64,000 bases of DNA from Pseudomonadota bacterium (GCA_018896025.1 JAHIND010000026.1:124001-188000), one strand, 5' to 3'. Positions 37,201 through 46,863 are shown, counted from the first letter of the stretch. The notes: generated by a model not told the origin, from the letters alone. Program-made: numbers and translations.

Positions 37201-38514
37201 TTAAGCCTTGGCGATGCCCAGGCGCTTCATGCGCCGCCAAAGGGTGGTGCGGTTGATGCCCAACTCGGCCGCGGCCTGGGTCTGGTTCCAGTTGTTCCTA
37301 TCAAGCACCTGGACTAACTCGTCTTTTTCCCTGCGAGGGCCTTCGTGCTCCAGGGAGGAGGCCACCTCCTCCTCCAGATCCCGGGGCAGGTGGTGGGACT
37401 TGATCACGTCGCCCCGGCACAACAAACAGGCGTGCTCCAGGATGTTTTCCAGCTCGCGCACGTTGCCCGGGTAGTCGTAGTTCAAAAGCACGTTCAGGGT
37501 TTCCGGGGAAAAGCGGCAGATGTAGGTGCCGTTTTCCACGTTCTTGTGCTGGATGAAGCGGCGGATCAAAAGCGGGATGTCTTCGCGCCGCTCCTTGAGC
37601 GAGGGCACGGTGATCTTGATCACGTTTAGGCGGTAGTAGAGGTCCTCGCGGAACAGCCCCCGCTCCACCTGGCGGTCCAGGGGCTTGTTGCTGGCGGCCA
37701 GGATGCGCACGTTGACCTTGGTCACCTGGCGGGCGCCCAGGGGGAAAAACTCCTGCTCCTCCAACACCCGGAGCAGCTTGGCCTGCAGGGACAGGGGCAG
37801 CTCGCTTATCTCGTCCAAAAACAGGCTGCCCCCGTCGGCCAGTTGGAAGCGGCCCGGCTTGTCGCGCTCGGCCCCGGTGAAAGCCCCTCTGGTGTAGCCG
37901 AACAGCTCGCTTTCCAAAAGGTTTTCGGGCAGGGCCGCGCAGTTCACCTTGATGAGCGGCTTGTGGGCCCGGGGGCTGTTGTAGTGGACGATCTGGGCCA
38001 GCAGATCCTTGCCCGTGCCGGTGTTGCCCTCGATGAGCACGGTCACCTTGCTGGGCGCGGCCACCTTGAGGGTGTCGAAAATGCGGCGCACCTGGGGGCT
38101 TTCGCCGATGAAGTCCTCCCAGCGGGACGCCTCCTGGTCCTGCTTGTCCAGGTGGCTGCCCAGGTGCAGGTTCTGCAGGGTCTCCACCCCGCCGCACACC
38201 TGGCCGTCCTCGTCGTACAGGGGCGAGGCACACACCCGGACCGGCATCACCGAGCGGCCCCGCTGGCGGATGAACACCGCCTCCAGGCCGGACTGCTCCT
38301 CGCCGGTCTCCATGGCCCTGAGCACCGGGCAGTACTCGTCGCACAGGGTGGACTTGAGCACCTCGCCGCACATGCGGCCCAGGGCCTTGTCCCGGCTCAC
38401 CCCGGTTATCTGCTCGGCGGCGCGGTTGAAAAAGGTCACCCGGCCGTGGCGGTCCATGGCCAACACCCCCAGGGAGATGGATTCCATGATTAGATTCAGC
38501 TGGCTGGGGTGCAT
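37201..38514 (-). CDS. Sigma-54-dependent transcriptional activator, PAS-AAA-Fis
   Basis: 437 aa. An N-terminal PAS (about 1-115) has cysteines in CGEVLKSTLCDEYCPV. The AAA domain has Walker A GNTGTGKD, GAFTGA (sigma-54 contact), and Walker B LFLDEI. The C-terminal Fis-type helix-turn-helix is NQTQAAAELGINRTTLWRRM. There is no receiver domain, so it senses directly through PAS. Its gene ends just beside three palindromes and a -24/-12 promoter, its probable target: the hdr-met operon. Confidence 0.93.
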   Translation of the reverse strand: MHPSQLNLIMESISLGVLAMDRHGRVTFFNRAAEQITGVSRDKALGRMCGEVLKSTLCDEYCPVLRAMETGEEQSGLEAVFIRQRGRSVMPVRVCASPLYDEDGQVCGGVETLQNLHLGSHLDKQDQEASRWEDFIGESPQVRRIFDTLKVAAPSKVTVLIEGNTGTGKDLLAQIVHYNSPRAHKPLIKVNCAALPENLLESELFGYTRGAFTGAERDKPGRFQLADGGSLFLDEISELPLSLQAKLLRVLEEQEFFPLGARQVTKVNVRILAASNKPLDRQVERGLFREDLYYRLNVIKITVPSLKERREDIPLLIRRFIQHKNVENGTYICRFSPETLNVLLNYDYPGNVRELENILEHACLLCRGDVIKSHHLPRDLEEEVASSLEHEGPRREKDELVQVLDRNNWNQTQAAAELGINRTTLWRRMKRLGIAKA

Positions 38515-38720
38515 ATCCCTCTCTTGGGCCGGGTCCTCCCGGACAGGTGAAACCGGGGTAATTTTAGTAAAGACAATATGTTTCCTTACCCAGCCCCCGG
38601 TTGGCTGTCAAGAAAATTGCTAATCCCTACTAAGGGGCTTGCCTCTAATCCCCGGCCCGGGCTAAAGTATTCGCATCGAAAAAAAGGCGTAGCACTCTTT
38701 ACAGCAAGCAGGGAGCGCAG

Positions 38721-38987
38721 GTGACGCCAGATCGCACTTGTAAGCGTTGTTCAGTGGCCAGGGTCAACGCCCTGATGAAAGCATACCAAAAAGCCCAGGA
38801 AGGTGACGCGCCCACTCTGGGCCGGTTGAAAGAGTTGACCATCCTGGTCCAGGGACGGGGGCTGAACCAGGCGCGTGGGCTTCTCACCCCCGGCCACCGG
38901 GACAAGGACTTGCGCGCCATCTGTTGGAACGTGTCCTCCTTTCTGGAGGACAATGAGGTGGAGCGGATCCTGGGCCACAAAATATAA
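38721..38987 (+). CDS. Small conserved-looking protein, unknown function
   Basis: 88 aa from a GTG at 38721 with GGGAG upstream. An N-terminal CKRC pair is followed by a helical, charged body; no signal or membrane segment. Codon use matches the chromosome. It stands between two sigma-54 activators and is followed immediately by a dispersed repeat. Function unknown. Confidence 0.5.
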   Translation: MTPDRTCKRCSVARVNALMKAYQKAQEGDAPTLGRLKELTILVQGRGLNQARGLLTPGHRDKDLRAICWNVSSFLEDNEVERILGHKI

Positions 38988-38990
38988 CCC

Positions 38991-39110
38991 CGGCTTCGCC
39001 AGGCAGCGCCATGCTGCGTTGGCGGCATCGCTTAGACCTCGGCGTATATAAGAATACGCCTGCGGTCTGCGCTCGCCGCCGCCTTGCCTGCCACTCTCTG
39101 GCTGTGCCGG
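38991..39110. repeat. Dispersed palindromic repeat (family E)
   Basis: 120 bp beginning CGGCTTCGCCAGG and ending TGGCTGTGCCGG, with an inner hairpin GGCGTAT...ATACGCC. Closely related to 58561-58680. Starts 3 bases after a stop codon. Confidence 0.75.
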
Positions 39111-39282
39111 GTGGTTCCGTTGGATTACGAATCTCCGAGGTGATGACGTCTTCTGATGCCCCTTTCCCGTGACTAGCCGACCGGTGCGAAACCACCTGGT
39201 GGCGGAACGCCTTTCCCACCATTATTCTTGATAAAATCAGCCAGTGGTGTAGTCTGTCTTTTTGGAGACAGTGGGAGGAGGC

Positions 39283-41016
39283 ATGTCCCCTCGGGAGCAA
39301 GAAGGCCAACTACTTAGCGGCGAAGCGGTGGTGGCGGTGGATGGGGCGCACCGGATAATGGGCGCCAACCGCGCCGCCCAGCAGCTCATGGCCGGCGAGT
39401 TGACGGTGGGGGAGGTTTTGCGCCTCACCGGCTTCCTGGAGGGCCCGGACCTGGCCCTGGCCCAAAGCGCCCTGGACGCGGCCCTGGGCCAAGGCGATCC
39501 TTCCCACCAGATCCAGGCCCAGGCCCGCGACGCCGCCGGGCAGGATTTCACCTGCGAATACTCCATCAACCCCCTTTTCGGGCCCGGCCGCCAGGTGGTG
39601 GGGGCCATGATCAATTTGCGCGACCTGGACTTCGCCCCCCTGAGCGGCGGCCGTCTGGAGCCGGGCGAATCCCTGCCCCGCATGCCCCGCCTTGGCTACC
39701 AGTCGCTGGTGGACAACCTGGCCGAGGGCATCTTCACCATCAACACCCGCTGGCGCATAACCTCCTTCAATCAAAGGGCCGAGCAGCTCACCGGCTACAA
39801 CAGCTCCGAGGTGCTGGGCCGCTACTGCTGGGACATCTTTCGCTCCGATCTGTGCGGGGCGGGCTGTCCCCTGCGCACCACCCTGGAGACCGGGGTGACC
39901 CGCATGGACCAGGATGTGCGCATGCTGGGCAAGGGGGGCAAGCGCCTGGGCGTATTGGTCAACACCAGCGTGGTGCGCGACCGGGCGGGCACGGTGGTGG
40001 GCGCGGTGGAGAGCTTTAGGCCCCTGGCCGGGCTGGAGACCAACCTGCCGCCGGACTCCGGCTCCACCTTCAGCGACATCGTGGGGGCCAGCGAGCCCAT
40101 GCAGCGGCTGTTCAACATGCTGCCCGACGTGGCGGTGAGCGGGGCCAACGTGCTCATCCAGGGCGAGAGCGGCACCGGCAAGGAGCTGTTCGCCCGGGCC
40201 CTGCACCACCACTCCCCCCGGCGCGACGGCCCCTTCGTGGCCGTCAACTGCTCGGCCCTGGCCGAGAGCCTCTTGGAAAGCGAGCTGTTCGGCCACGAAA
40301 AGGCGGCCTTCACCGGGGCGGTGCGCTCCAAGGTGGGGCGCTTCGAGCTGGCCAAGGGCGGCACCATATTCCTGGATGAAATCGGCGAGTTGAAGCCGGA
40401 GCTTCAGGTGAAGCTGCTACGGGTGCTGGAGCAGCGGGTGTTCGAGCGGGTGGGCGGCACCCGGCTGATCCCCATGGACGCGCGCATCATCGCCGCCACC
40501 AACCTGGACCTGGCCCAGGCCATGGCCCAGGGCCGCTTCAGGGAAGACCTGTTCTACCGCCTGCGCACCGTTCCCCTGACCCTGCCCCCCCTCAGGCGGC
40601 GCAAGGACGACATCTCCCTCCTGGTGGCCCACTTCATCAAGCAGCTCAACCAGCGCTACGCCAAGCAGGTGCGCTCGGTGGACCCCAAGGTGACCCGCAT
40701 GTTCATGAGCTACGACTGGCCGGGCAACGTGCGCGAGTTGGAACGGGTCATGGAGCACGCCTACGTTTTCGTAAAAGGCCCCGTGATCCTGCCGGCTTAC
40801 CTGCCGTCTCTGAACGAGTTCTGGCGGGAGCGGGGCGCGGCCTCGGGCGGGGAGGAGCCCCCGGCGGGCCGGGCGGCCGCCCCACAAGAGAGCGAGCGCC
40901 AGGCCATCTTGGATGCCCTGAGCCAGTGCGGCGGCCACCGCCGGGAAGCGGCGGAGCTGCTGGGCATCAGCCGCACCTCTTTGTGGCGGCGCATGAAGGC
41001 CTTGGACCTGGCTTAG
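39283..41016 (+). CDS. Sigma-54-dependent transcriptional activator, PAS-PAS-AAA-Fis
   Basis: 577 aa from the ATG at 39283 behind GGGAGGAGG. Two PAS-like domains (about 10-120 and 135-250); the second carries [18 protein letters not shown] domain: Walker A GESGTGKE, Walker B IFLDEIGE, but the contact loop reads AAFTGA instead of GAFTGA. C-terminal Fis helix-turn-helix [21 protein letters not shown]. It lies directly upstream of the NuoEF-Hdr operon, with GTTTCA-type sites and a -24/-12 promoter between. Confidence 0.92.
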   Translation: MSPREQEGQLLSGEAVVAVDGAHRIMGANRAAQQLMAGELTVGEVLRLTGFLEGPDLALAQSALDAALGQGDPSHQIQAQARDAAGQDFTCEYSINPLFGPGRQVVGAMINLRDLDFAPLSGGRLEPGESLPRMPRLGYQSLVDNLAEGIFTINTRWRITSFNQRAEQLTGYNSSEVLGRYCWDIFRSDLCGAGCPLRTTLETGVTRMDQDVRMLGKGGKRLGVLVNTSVVRDRAGTVVGAVESFRPLAGLETNLPPDSGSTFSDIVGASEPMQRLFNMLPDVAVSGANVLIQGESGTGKELFARALHHHSPRRDGPFVAVNCSALAESLLESELFGHEKAAFTGAVRSKVGRFELAKGGTIFLDEIGELKPELQVKLLRVLEQRVFERVGGTRLIPMDARIIAATNLDLAQAMAQGRFREDLFYRLRTVPLTLPPLRRRKDDISLLVAHFIKQLNQRYAKQVRSVDPKVTRMFMSYDWPGNVRELERVMEHAYVFVKGPVILPAYLPSLNEFWRERGAASGGEEPPAGRAAAPQESERQAILDALSQCGGHRREAAELLGISRTSLWRRMKALDLA

Positions 41017-41021
41017 GCGCT

Positions 41022-41157
41022 TGAAACGTTCCAAAATGTTTCAGATGTTTCAAAAATTGTTTCATACCATTTAAATTATAATTAAATCAGCATATTGCCC
41101 CGCAACGTTTCTCGACGGCGAAGATTGTTTCATATCCACTGAAACGTTTCTTGTTTC
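41022..41157. promoter_or_regulatory. Cluster of GTTTCA/TGAAAC enhancer sites
   Basis: TGAAAC-N10-GTTTCA (41022-41043), GTTTCA at 41047 and 41059, GTTTCA-N7-TGAAAC (41127-41145), GAAACGTTTC (41141-41150) and GTTTCA (about 41153). These lie 65-200 bp upstream of the sigma-54 promoter. Confidence 0.75.
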
Positions 41158-41222
41158 ATTCGGCCTCGCCCCATTCCGGCCGTATTTCAAAAAACACAGT
41201 CAAATAAGCTCCTTGAGCGATC

Positions 41223-41238
41223 TGGCCCAAGTATTGCT
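41223..41238 (+). promoter_or_regulatory. Sigma-54 promoter of the NuoEF-Hdr operon
   Basis: TGGCCCAAGTATTGCT matches TGGCACG-N4-TTGCT with exact -24/-12 spacing. It lies 59 bp upstream of the GTG start. Confidence 0.8.
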
Positions 41239-41296
41239 TTTCACAAAGCCAGAGATAGCACCGCGGTACGCCCGCGTTAAAGCCAAGGAGGTTATT

Positions 41297-41767
41297 GTGG
41301 CGCAAACAGCTATTGACATTGATATCGACGAAATCATCGAACGCTACCCCGGCAAACCGGAATATCTGATCTTCCTGCTGCAGGACATTCAGGCCGCCTT
41401 CAACTACATCTCGTCCGAGGCCCTGACCCTGGTTTGCGACCACACCGGGGTGCCGGAGGCCCAGGCCTATGCGGTGGCGACCTTCTACAATTCCTTCAGC
41501 CTGGAGCCCAAGGGCGAAAACCTCATCCACGTCTGTCTGGGCACCGCCTGCCACCTCAAGGGTAGCGGGCTCATCGCCGAGAACCTGATGCGCAAGCTGG
41601 GCCTCGACGGCCCCGGCACCACCGAGGACCTCAAGTACACCGTGGAGACGGTCAACTGCCTGGGCGCCTGCGCCTTGGCCCCGGTGGCGTTGGTCAACGG
41701 CGATTATCAGCCCAAGGTGACCTCGCCCAAGCTGATGAAGACCGTGCAGAAGCTCGGGGACGAGTAA
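41297..41767 (+). CDS. NuoE/HndA-like [2Fe-2S] subunit
   Basis: 156 aa from a GTG at 41297 behind AAGGAGG. An upstream ATG at 41213 would start before the sigma-54 promoter. Thioredoxin-like [2Fe-2S] fold with cysteines in CLGTACH and, about 40 residues on, CLGACAL, as in NuoE. It passes electrons from the NuoF-like flavoprotein encoded 13 bases downstream. Confidence 0.92.
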   Translation: MAQTAIDIDIDEIIERYPGKPEYLIFLLQDIQAAFNYISSEALTLVCDHTGVPEAQAYAVATFYNSFSLEPKGENLIHVCLGTACHLKGSGLIAENLMRKLGLDGPGTTEDLKYTVETVNCLGACALAPVALVNGDYQPKVTSPKLMKTVQKLGDE

Positions 41768-41780
41768 GGAGTGTAAGGCA

Positions 41781-43667
41781 ATGCAAGTCACGGCAAAAGA
41801 CACGGCGGATCTGAGGCTGGGCTCCCTGGAAGAGCTGGAGCAGCTGCGCGGCGAGCTTAGGGCGGCGGAAGACCCCGATCAGACCAGAATTATCGTGTGC
41901 CACGGCACCGGCTGCATCGCCAACGGCAGCGCCGGGGTGACCAAGGCCCTCAAGGCGGCCCTGGCCGCCGCGGGCGAGGACATCGAGGTGATGCCCGGCA
42001 TCAAGACCACCGGCTGTCACGGCTTCTGCTCCCGCGGCCCCCTGGTGATCATCAAGCCCAAGAACATCTTCTATCAGCAGGTCAAGCCCGGCGACGCCGA
42101 GGAGATCGTACAAAAGACCATCAAGGCCGGGGAGACGGTGGAGCGCCTGCTGTACGAGCACCCCCAGACCGGCGAAAAGATCGAGACCACCGAGGACATC
42201 CCCTTCTACGCCGGCCAGCAGCGGGTGGTGCTGGCCAATATCGGCCAGATCGATCCCACCAAGATCGACGACGCCTTCAGGGTGGGGGCCTACGCGGGCG
42301 CGGCCAAGGCGCTGACCAACATGGAGCCCAAGGAGGTCATCGAGGCGGTGATCAACTCCGGCCTCCGGGGCCGGGGCGGCGCGGGCTTCCCCACCGGCAT
42401 CAAGTGGAACCTGGCGGCCAAGCACGAGGGCGGGCAAAAGTACGTCTTGTGCAACGCCGACGAAGGCGACCCCGGAGCCTTCATGGACCGCTCGGTGATG
42501 GAGGGCGACCCCCACGCAGTGGTGGAAGGCATGATCATCGGCGGCTACGCCATCGGGGCCGACACCGGCTATGTGTACGTGCGCGCCGAGTATCCTCTGG
42601 CCATCAAGCATTTGGAGAAAGCCCTGGTCGACGCCCGGGCCTACGGCCTGTTGGGCGAGAACATCCTGGGCAGCGGCTTCAACTTCGACATCCGCATCAA
42701 CCGCGGCGCGGGCGCCTTCGTCTGCGGCGAGGAAACCGCCCTCATGCGCTCGGTGGAGGGCAAGGTGGGCGAGCCGGTGCCCCGGCCTCCCTATCCCTCG
42801 GACAAGGGCCTGTTCGGCAAGCCCTCGGTTCTGAACAACGTGGAGACCTGGGCCAACGTCAGCCGCATCCTGGACAAGGGCGCGGACTGGTTCGCCGGGT
42901 TGGGCACCGAGAAGTCCAAGGGCACCAAGGTCTTCGCCCTGGTGGGCAAGGTGAACAACGTGGGCCTGGTGGAAGTGCCCATGGGCATCAAGCTGCGCGA
43001 GATCGTCATGGAGATCGGCGGCGGGGTTCCCGGCTCCGACCACTTCAAGGCGGTGCAGACCGGCGGCCCCTCCGGCGGCTGCCTTCCCTGGCAAGACGCC
43101 GACCTGCCGGTGGACTTCGACTCGCTCATCGCCGCGGGCTCCATGATGGGCTCCGGCGGCATGATCGTCATGGACGACCGCGACTGCATGGTGGACGTGG
43201 CCAAGTACTTCCTGGGCTTCCTTGAAGAAGAGTCCTGCGGCAAGTGCTTCCCCTGCCGCCTGGGCGTGCCCCGGCTGCGCGAGACCCTCAACCGTTTCTC
43301 CAAGGGCCAGGGCACGGTGGAGGACATCGACGACCTCTACAGCCTGGCCGAGGCCATCAAGGCGGGCTCCCTGTGCGCCCTGGGCGGCACCGCGCCCAAC
43401 GCGGTGCTCAGCACCCTGCGCTACTTCCGCGACGAGTACGAGGCCCACATCCTGGAGCATCGCTGCCCGGCCGGCGTGTGCAAGGACCTGATCACCTACA
43501 GCATCGACCCCGAGGTCTGCACCGGCTGCCGCGCCTGCGCCCGCGCCTGCCCCCAGAACGCCGTCACCGGCGAGAAGAAGAAGCCGCACACCATCGACGA
43601 GAGCCTGTGCATCCGCTGCGGCATGTGCTTCGAGTCCTGCAAGTTCGGCGCGGTTCAGGTCCAATAG
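41781..43667 (+). CDS. NuoF/HndC-like NADH-binding flavoprotein with extra Fe-S domains
   Basis: 628 aa. N-terminal thioredoxin-like [2Fe-2S] domain (about 1-120; CHGTGCIANG, CHGFC), then the NuoF core with NADH/FMN motif GRGGAGFPTGIKW, CNADEGDPGAF and the N3-type cluster ESCGKCFPCRLG, and finally two ferredoxin clusters (CTGCRACARACP, CIRCGMCFESC). This is the layout of NADP/NAD-linked hydrogenase (HndC) and BamH-type subunits. It should oxidise or reduce NAD(P)H for the Hdr-like partner downstream. Confidence 0.95.
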   Translation: MQVTAKDTADLRLGSLEELEQLRGELRAAEDPDQTRIIVCHGTGCIANGSAGVTKALKAALAAAGEDIEVMPGIKTTGCHGFCSRGPLVIIKPKNIFYQQVKPGDAEEIVQKTIKAGETVERLLYEHPQTGEKIETTEDIPFYAGQQRVVLANIGQIDPTKIDDAFRVGAYAGAAKALTNMEPKEVIEAVINSGLRGRGGAGFPTGIKWNLAAKHEGGQKYVLCNADEGDPGAFMDRSVMEGDPHAVVEGMIIGGYAIGADTGYVYVRAEYPLAIKHLEKALVDARAYGLLGENILGSGFNFDIRINRGAGAFVCGEETALMRSVEGKVGEPVPRPPYPSDKGLFGKPSVLNNVETWANVSRILDKGADWFAGLGTEKSKGTKVFALVGKVNNVGLVEVPMGIKLREIVMEIGGGVPGSDHFKAVQTGGPSGGCLPWQDADLPVDFDSLIAAGSMMGSGGMIVMDDRDCMVDVAKYFLGFLEEESCGKCFPCRLGVPRLRETLNRFSKGQGTVEDIDDLYSLAEAIKAGSLCALGGTAPNAVLSTLRYFRDEYEAHILEHRCPAGVCKDLITYSIDPEVCTGCRACARACPQNAVTGEKKKPHTIDESLCIRCGMCFESCKFGAVQVQ

Positions 43668-43698
43668 GCTTTAAGCCCATATTTTGGGAGTCTGCATA

Positions 43699-44307
43699 AT
43701 GTTGAGTTTGACCATAGACGGAAAGAAAGTCGAAGCCGAAGCCGGTTGGTCGCTTCTGGACACGGCGCGCCAATACGGCATCGAAATACCCACCCTGTGC
43801 TACCACGAGGCCGTGGAGCCCTTCGGGGCCTGCCGCCTGTGCGTGGTGGAGCTCAGGCAGGGCAACAACTCCCGCCTGGTGGCCTCCTGCGTGTACCCGG
43901 CCGAACAAGGCCTGGAGGTGCACACCGCCAGCGAGAAGGTGAACAACGTACGCCGCTGGATCTTGGAGATGCTCCTGTCCGAGTGTCCCGCCAGCAGTGA
44001 GATCCGCGAGATGGCCGCCCAGTACGGGGTGAAGACCACCCGCTTCGAGATCAGCGATCCGGAGCAGGAGTGCATCCTCTGCGGGCTGTGCGTGCGCGCC
44101 TGCGCCCAGGTGGTGGGGGCCAACGCCATCAGCACCGTGGGGCGCGGCGCCCAAAAGGAAATCGGTTCCCCCTACTTGACCCCCGGAGATGACTGCGTGG
44201 CCTGCGGCACCTGTGTGACCGTGTGCCCCACTGGAGCCATGAGCGCCCGCTTCGAGCGGGTGCGCGGGGTTCCGGCCGTGGTCATGGCCCGCTCGGTCAA
44301 GGGATAG
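43699..44307 (+). CDS. NuoG-N-terminal-like ferredoxin protein
   Basis: 202 aa from the ATG at 43699. N-terminal [2Fe-2S] domain with CYHEAVEPFGACRLC and a later single Cys, the NuoG/HndD His-Cys cluster linker region (CPASSEIREMAAQYG), then two [4Fe-4S] motifs CILCGLCVRAC and CVACGTCVTVCP. No hydrogenase or molybdopterin domain follows, so it serves as a wire between NuoF and the HdrA-like protein. Confidence 0.9.
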   Translation: MLSLTIDGKKVEAEAGWSLLDTARQYGIEIPTLCYHEAVEPFGACRLCVVELRQGNNSRLVASCVYPAEQGLEVHTASEKVNNVRRWILEMLLSECPASSEIREMAAQYGVKTTRFEISDPEQECILCGLCVRACAQVVGANAISTVGRGAQKEIGSPYLTPGDDCVACGTCVTVCPTGAMSARFERVRGVPAVVMARSVKG

Positions 44308-44322
44308 CAAAGGAGGAGAGAC

Positions 44323-46749
44323 ATGGCTAACCAATCCAAGATAGGCGTCTTCCTCTGCGAGTGCGGCCGCCGCATAGCTCCCCTGGTGGACCTGAACCAG
44401 CTCAAGGAGCAGCTTGAGGCCGACCCCCTGATCGATTACGTGGGCGTGGAGCCCTTCTCCTGCCTGGCCCCGGGCATGGCCGACATCAAGAAGGCCATCG
44501 CCGCAAACGGCCTGGACCGGGTGGTGATCGCCGGTTGCGAGGCCCGGGTGATGCTCAGCAAGTTCGAGCACGAGCTGGCAGCATCCGGCCTGGAGGCGGG
44601 GCAGGTCGACATCGTCAACCTGCGTGGCCACGTGGCCCAGGTAAGCGACCAGAGCCCTGAGGAAAAGGCGGCCAAGGGCTTTAAACTCATCAAGGCCGCC
44701 GCCGCGGGCCTGGAGGCCCTGGCCCCCTCGGCCCACGAAAAGGTGGAGTTCACCGGCCCGGCCATGATCCTGGGCGGGGGCATCGCCACCTACAGCGCGG
44801 CCCAGGAGCTTTCGCGCCGGGGCATCGAGTGCATCGCCGCGGTGGCCACCGACGAGTGGGAAGACGAAATCCGCATGCTGCACGAGCACTACCCCGGCGA
44901 GCGCCACTACTATGACCGCCTGGAAGCGATCATGAAGGAAGTGGACTCCAGCCCCCTGGTGCGCCGCATCACCGTGGGCGAGCTCACCTCCCTGGCCGGG
45001 CGCACCGGCGAATACCATGTCACCTTCAGCGACCCCCTGGGCGGCCCGCCCCGGGTGTACGAGGTGGGCGCGGTAATCGCGGCCCTGGACGGGCAGATGC
45101 TCAACCAGGGCAGCAACTTCGGCCACGACGGCCGCAGCGTGATCTGCCACACCGAAGCCGAGGAGATGCTCTGGACCCTGGGACCCCCCGAGGGCCAGAT
45201 TGTGTTCTGGCTCAACGACTACGAGGCCGGTCACCCCGAGTACTGTTACCTCTCCAGCCGGGCGGCCTGGTCCATGGCCCGCTACATGCGGGAGCGTTCG
45301 CCGCTGACCAAGGTGACCATGCTCTACAACCACCAGATGGCGGTGCCCCTGTCCGCCGGTGAGCGGGCGGCCAGCCGCAAGCTGGGCATCACCTGGGTGC
45401 CCTACGACGGCGCGCTCCGCCCCACGGTGCAGTCGGGCTTCGTCACCTACTGCGATCCCGAGGACCATCTGGAGCACGAGATGCCCTGGGACAAGCTGAT
45501 CCTCAGCCCCCGGCGCAGCGTGGGCCACGAGGCCACCAAGGTGGCCCATATCCTGGGCCTGGAGCACGAGGAAGGGGCCTTCCTGGAAGAGCACAAGCAG
45601 CGGGTGCGCCCCGAGCAGGTGGGCCGCGACGAGGCCTATCTGGCCGGCAGCGCCCGCTACCCCTGCGACCTGCACGAGGCCCTGCGCCAGGGCCGCCGGG
45701 CGGCCATCAAGACCGCCGAGATGGTGGCCAAGGCCCAGGCGGGCGAGTTGTTCGCCCCGCGCATGGTCTGTGTGGTGGACCAGAGCAAGTGCATCGGCTG
45801 CGGCTTGTGCAAGGAGATCTGCGACTGCGGCGGCATCGAGCCGGTGGAAGGCCCCGGCGGCAACATCCCCCGCCACGTGGACCCCATGGTCTGCACCGGC
45901 GGCGGCACCTGCGCGGCGGCCTGCCCCTACCACGCCCTGACCATCCAGAACAACACCACCTCTCAGCGCGAGGCCAGGGTGAGCACCCTGTCCAAGGCCC
46001 TGAGTCCCGACGAGGTGGTGGCCTTCGGCTGCGCCTGGGGCGGCCTGGCCGCGGCGGACAACGCCGGGGTCAAGGGCATGGCCTACGACCCGCGCCTGTA
46101 CATGCTCAGGGTGAGCTGCATCGGCCAGCTGGACCCCTCGGTGCTGGCCCGCGCCTTCCTGGAAGGGGCCAACAGCCTGCTTCTTATTGGCTGTCCCCCC
46201 GAGGACTGCCACCACTCCTACGGCCTGGACCACACCTGGAGCCGGGTCAACCTGATGAAGAAGCTCCTGGCCCTGTGCGGCTTCGACCGGCGGCGCATCG
46301 CCCTGGCCCACGCCGACCTGAACCGGCCCGAGGAGTACATCCGCACGGTGGACAGCTTCATCGCCACCATGTCCGAGCTGGGTCCCATCGAGCGCACCCC
46401 GGAAAACCAGGAAAAGCTGGCCGGGCTCTACGCCACGGTGAACAGCCCCCGGGTCCGCTGGGTCCTGGGCGCCACTCTGCGGCGGCCTTGGGAAGAGGTC
46501 TACCCCGGCAACCAGCGCAACGCCCTGGCCTTTGACCGCGACATGATGGGCGTGGTCAGCGAGGAGTTCATCAAGGCGCGGGTGGCCAACCTGCTCAAGG
46601 AGCAGGCGCGGCCCTTCCAGCTTCGCGAGCTGGCCGCCGCCCTGCACGAGGACGAGAAGCCCCTCATGGACAGCCTGCGCGAGATGGTGGGCGAAGGGGT
46701 CATCGGCCGCATGCACAAGGACGGCGTAGCCCACTACGTCATGCGCTAG
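44323..46749 (+). CDS. HdrA-like/ferredoxin/MvhD fusion protein
   Basis: 808 aa. Residues 1-140 are an HdrA N-terminal domain (GVFLCECGRRI), then a flavoprotein part with an atypical dinucleotide loop LGGGIATYSAAQEL. Ferredoxin region near 490-540: CIGCGLCKEIC is intact, but the second cluster reads CTGGGTCAAACP, lacking one expected Cys. An MvhD-like domain follows (FGCAWGG, SCIGQLDP, GCPPEDCHHSYG), then a C-terminal winged-helix-like tail. Last gene of the operon. With NuoE/F/G-N it forms a soluble NAD(P)H-linked Hdr-type module; the acceptor is not encoded here. Confidence 0.88.
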   Translation: MANQSKIGVFLCECGRRIAPLVDLNQLKEQLEADPLIDYVGVEPFSCLAPGMADIKKAIAANGLDRVVIAGCEARVMLSKFEHELAASGLEAGQVDIVNLRGHVAQVSDQSPEEKAAKGFKLIKAAAAGLEALAPSAHEKVEFTGPAMILGGGIATYSAAQELSRRGIECIAAVATDEWEDEIRMLHEHYPGERHYYDRLEAIMKEVDSSPLVRRITVGELTSLAGRTGEYHVTFSDPLGGPPRVYEVGAVIAALDGQMLNQGSNFGHDGRSVICHTEAEEMLWTLGPPEGQIVFWLNDYEAGHPEYCYLSSRAAWSMARYMRERSPLTKVTMLYNHQMAVPLSAGERAASRKLGITWVPYDGALRPTVQSGFVTYCDPEDHLEHEMPWDKLILSPRRSVGHEATKVAHILGLEHEEGAFLEEHKQRVRPEQVGRDEAYLAGSARYPCDLHEALRQGRRAAIKTAEMVAKAQAGELFAPRMVCVVDQSKCIGCGLCKEICDCGGIEPVEGPGGNIPRHVDPMVCTGGGTCAAACPYHALTIQNNTTSQREARVSTLSKALSPDEVVAFGCAWGGLAAADNAGVKGMAYDPRLYMLRVSCIGQLDPSVLARAFLEGANSLLLIGCPPEDCHHSYGLDHTWSRVNLMKKLLALCGFDRRRIALAHADLNRPEEYIRTVDSFIATMSELGPIERTPENQEKLAGLYATVNSPRVRWVLGATLRRPWEEVYPGNQRNALAFDRDMMGVVSEEFIKARVANLLKEQARPFQLRELAAALHEDEKPLMDSLREMVGEGVIGRMHKDGVAHYVMR

Positions 46750-46767
46750 AACCCATAGCAAGCAACC

Positions 46768-46807
46768 AAGGGCGGCGGTCCAATCGGGCCGCCGCCCTTT
46801 TTTTGCC
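46768..46807 (+). terminator. Strong terminator after the NuoEF-Hdr operon
   Basis: AAGGGCGGCGG (46768-46778) pairs with CCGCCGCCCTT (46789-46799), followed by a run of T. Confidence 0.92.
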
Positions 46808-46830
46808 CCGGCGGCCGGGCGGGATATAAT
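46803..46830 (+). promoter_or_regulatory. Sigma-70 promoter for the hydroxyacid dehydrogenase
   Basis: Perfect -10 TATAAT (46825-46830), with TTGCCC 16 bp upstream in the tail of the preceding terminator. Confidence 0.6.
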
Positions 46831-46863
46831 AGGCCCATCGATCATCCGAGTTGGAGACATGCC

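Noticed and set aside
38602..38627. TGGCTGT...TTGCT as a sigma-54 promoter upstream of 38721
   Set aside because: The distance between the GG and GC elements is four bases too long.
41297..46749. Class II benzoyl-CoA reductase (Bam) electron module
   Set aside because: BamG/H-like proteins are present in type, but no bamB, bamC or aromatic-acid genes are in the window, so only the general NuoEF-Hdr description is used.
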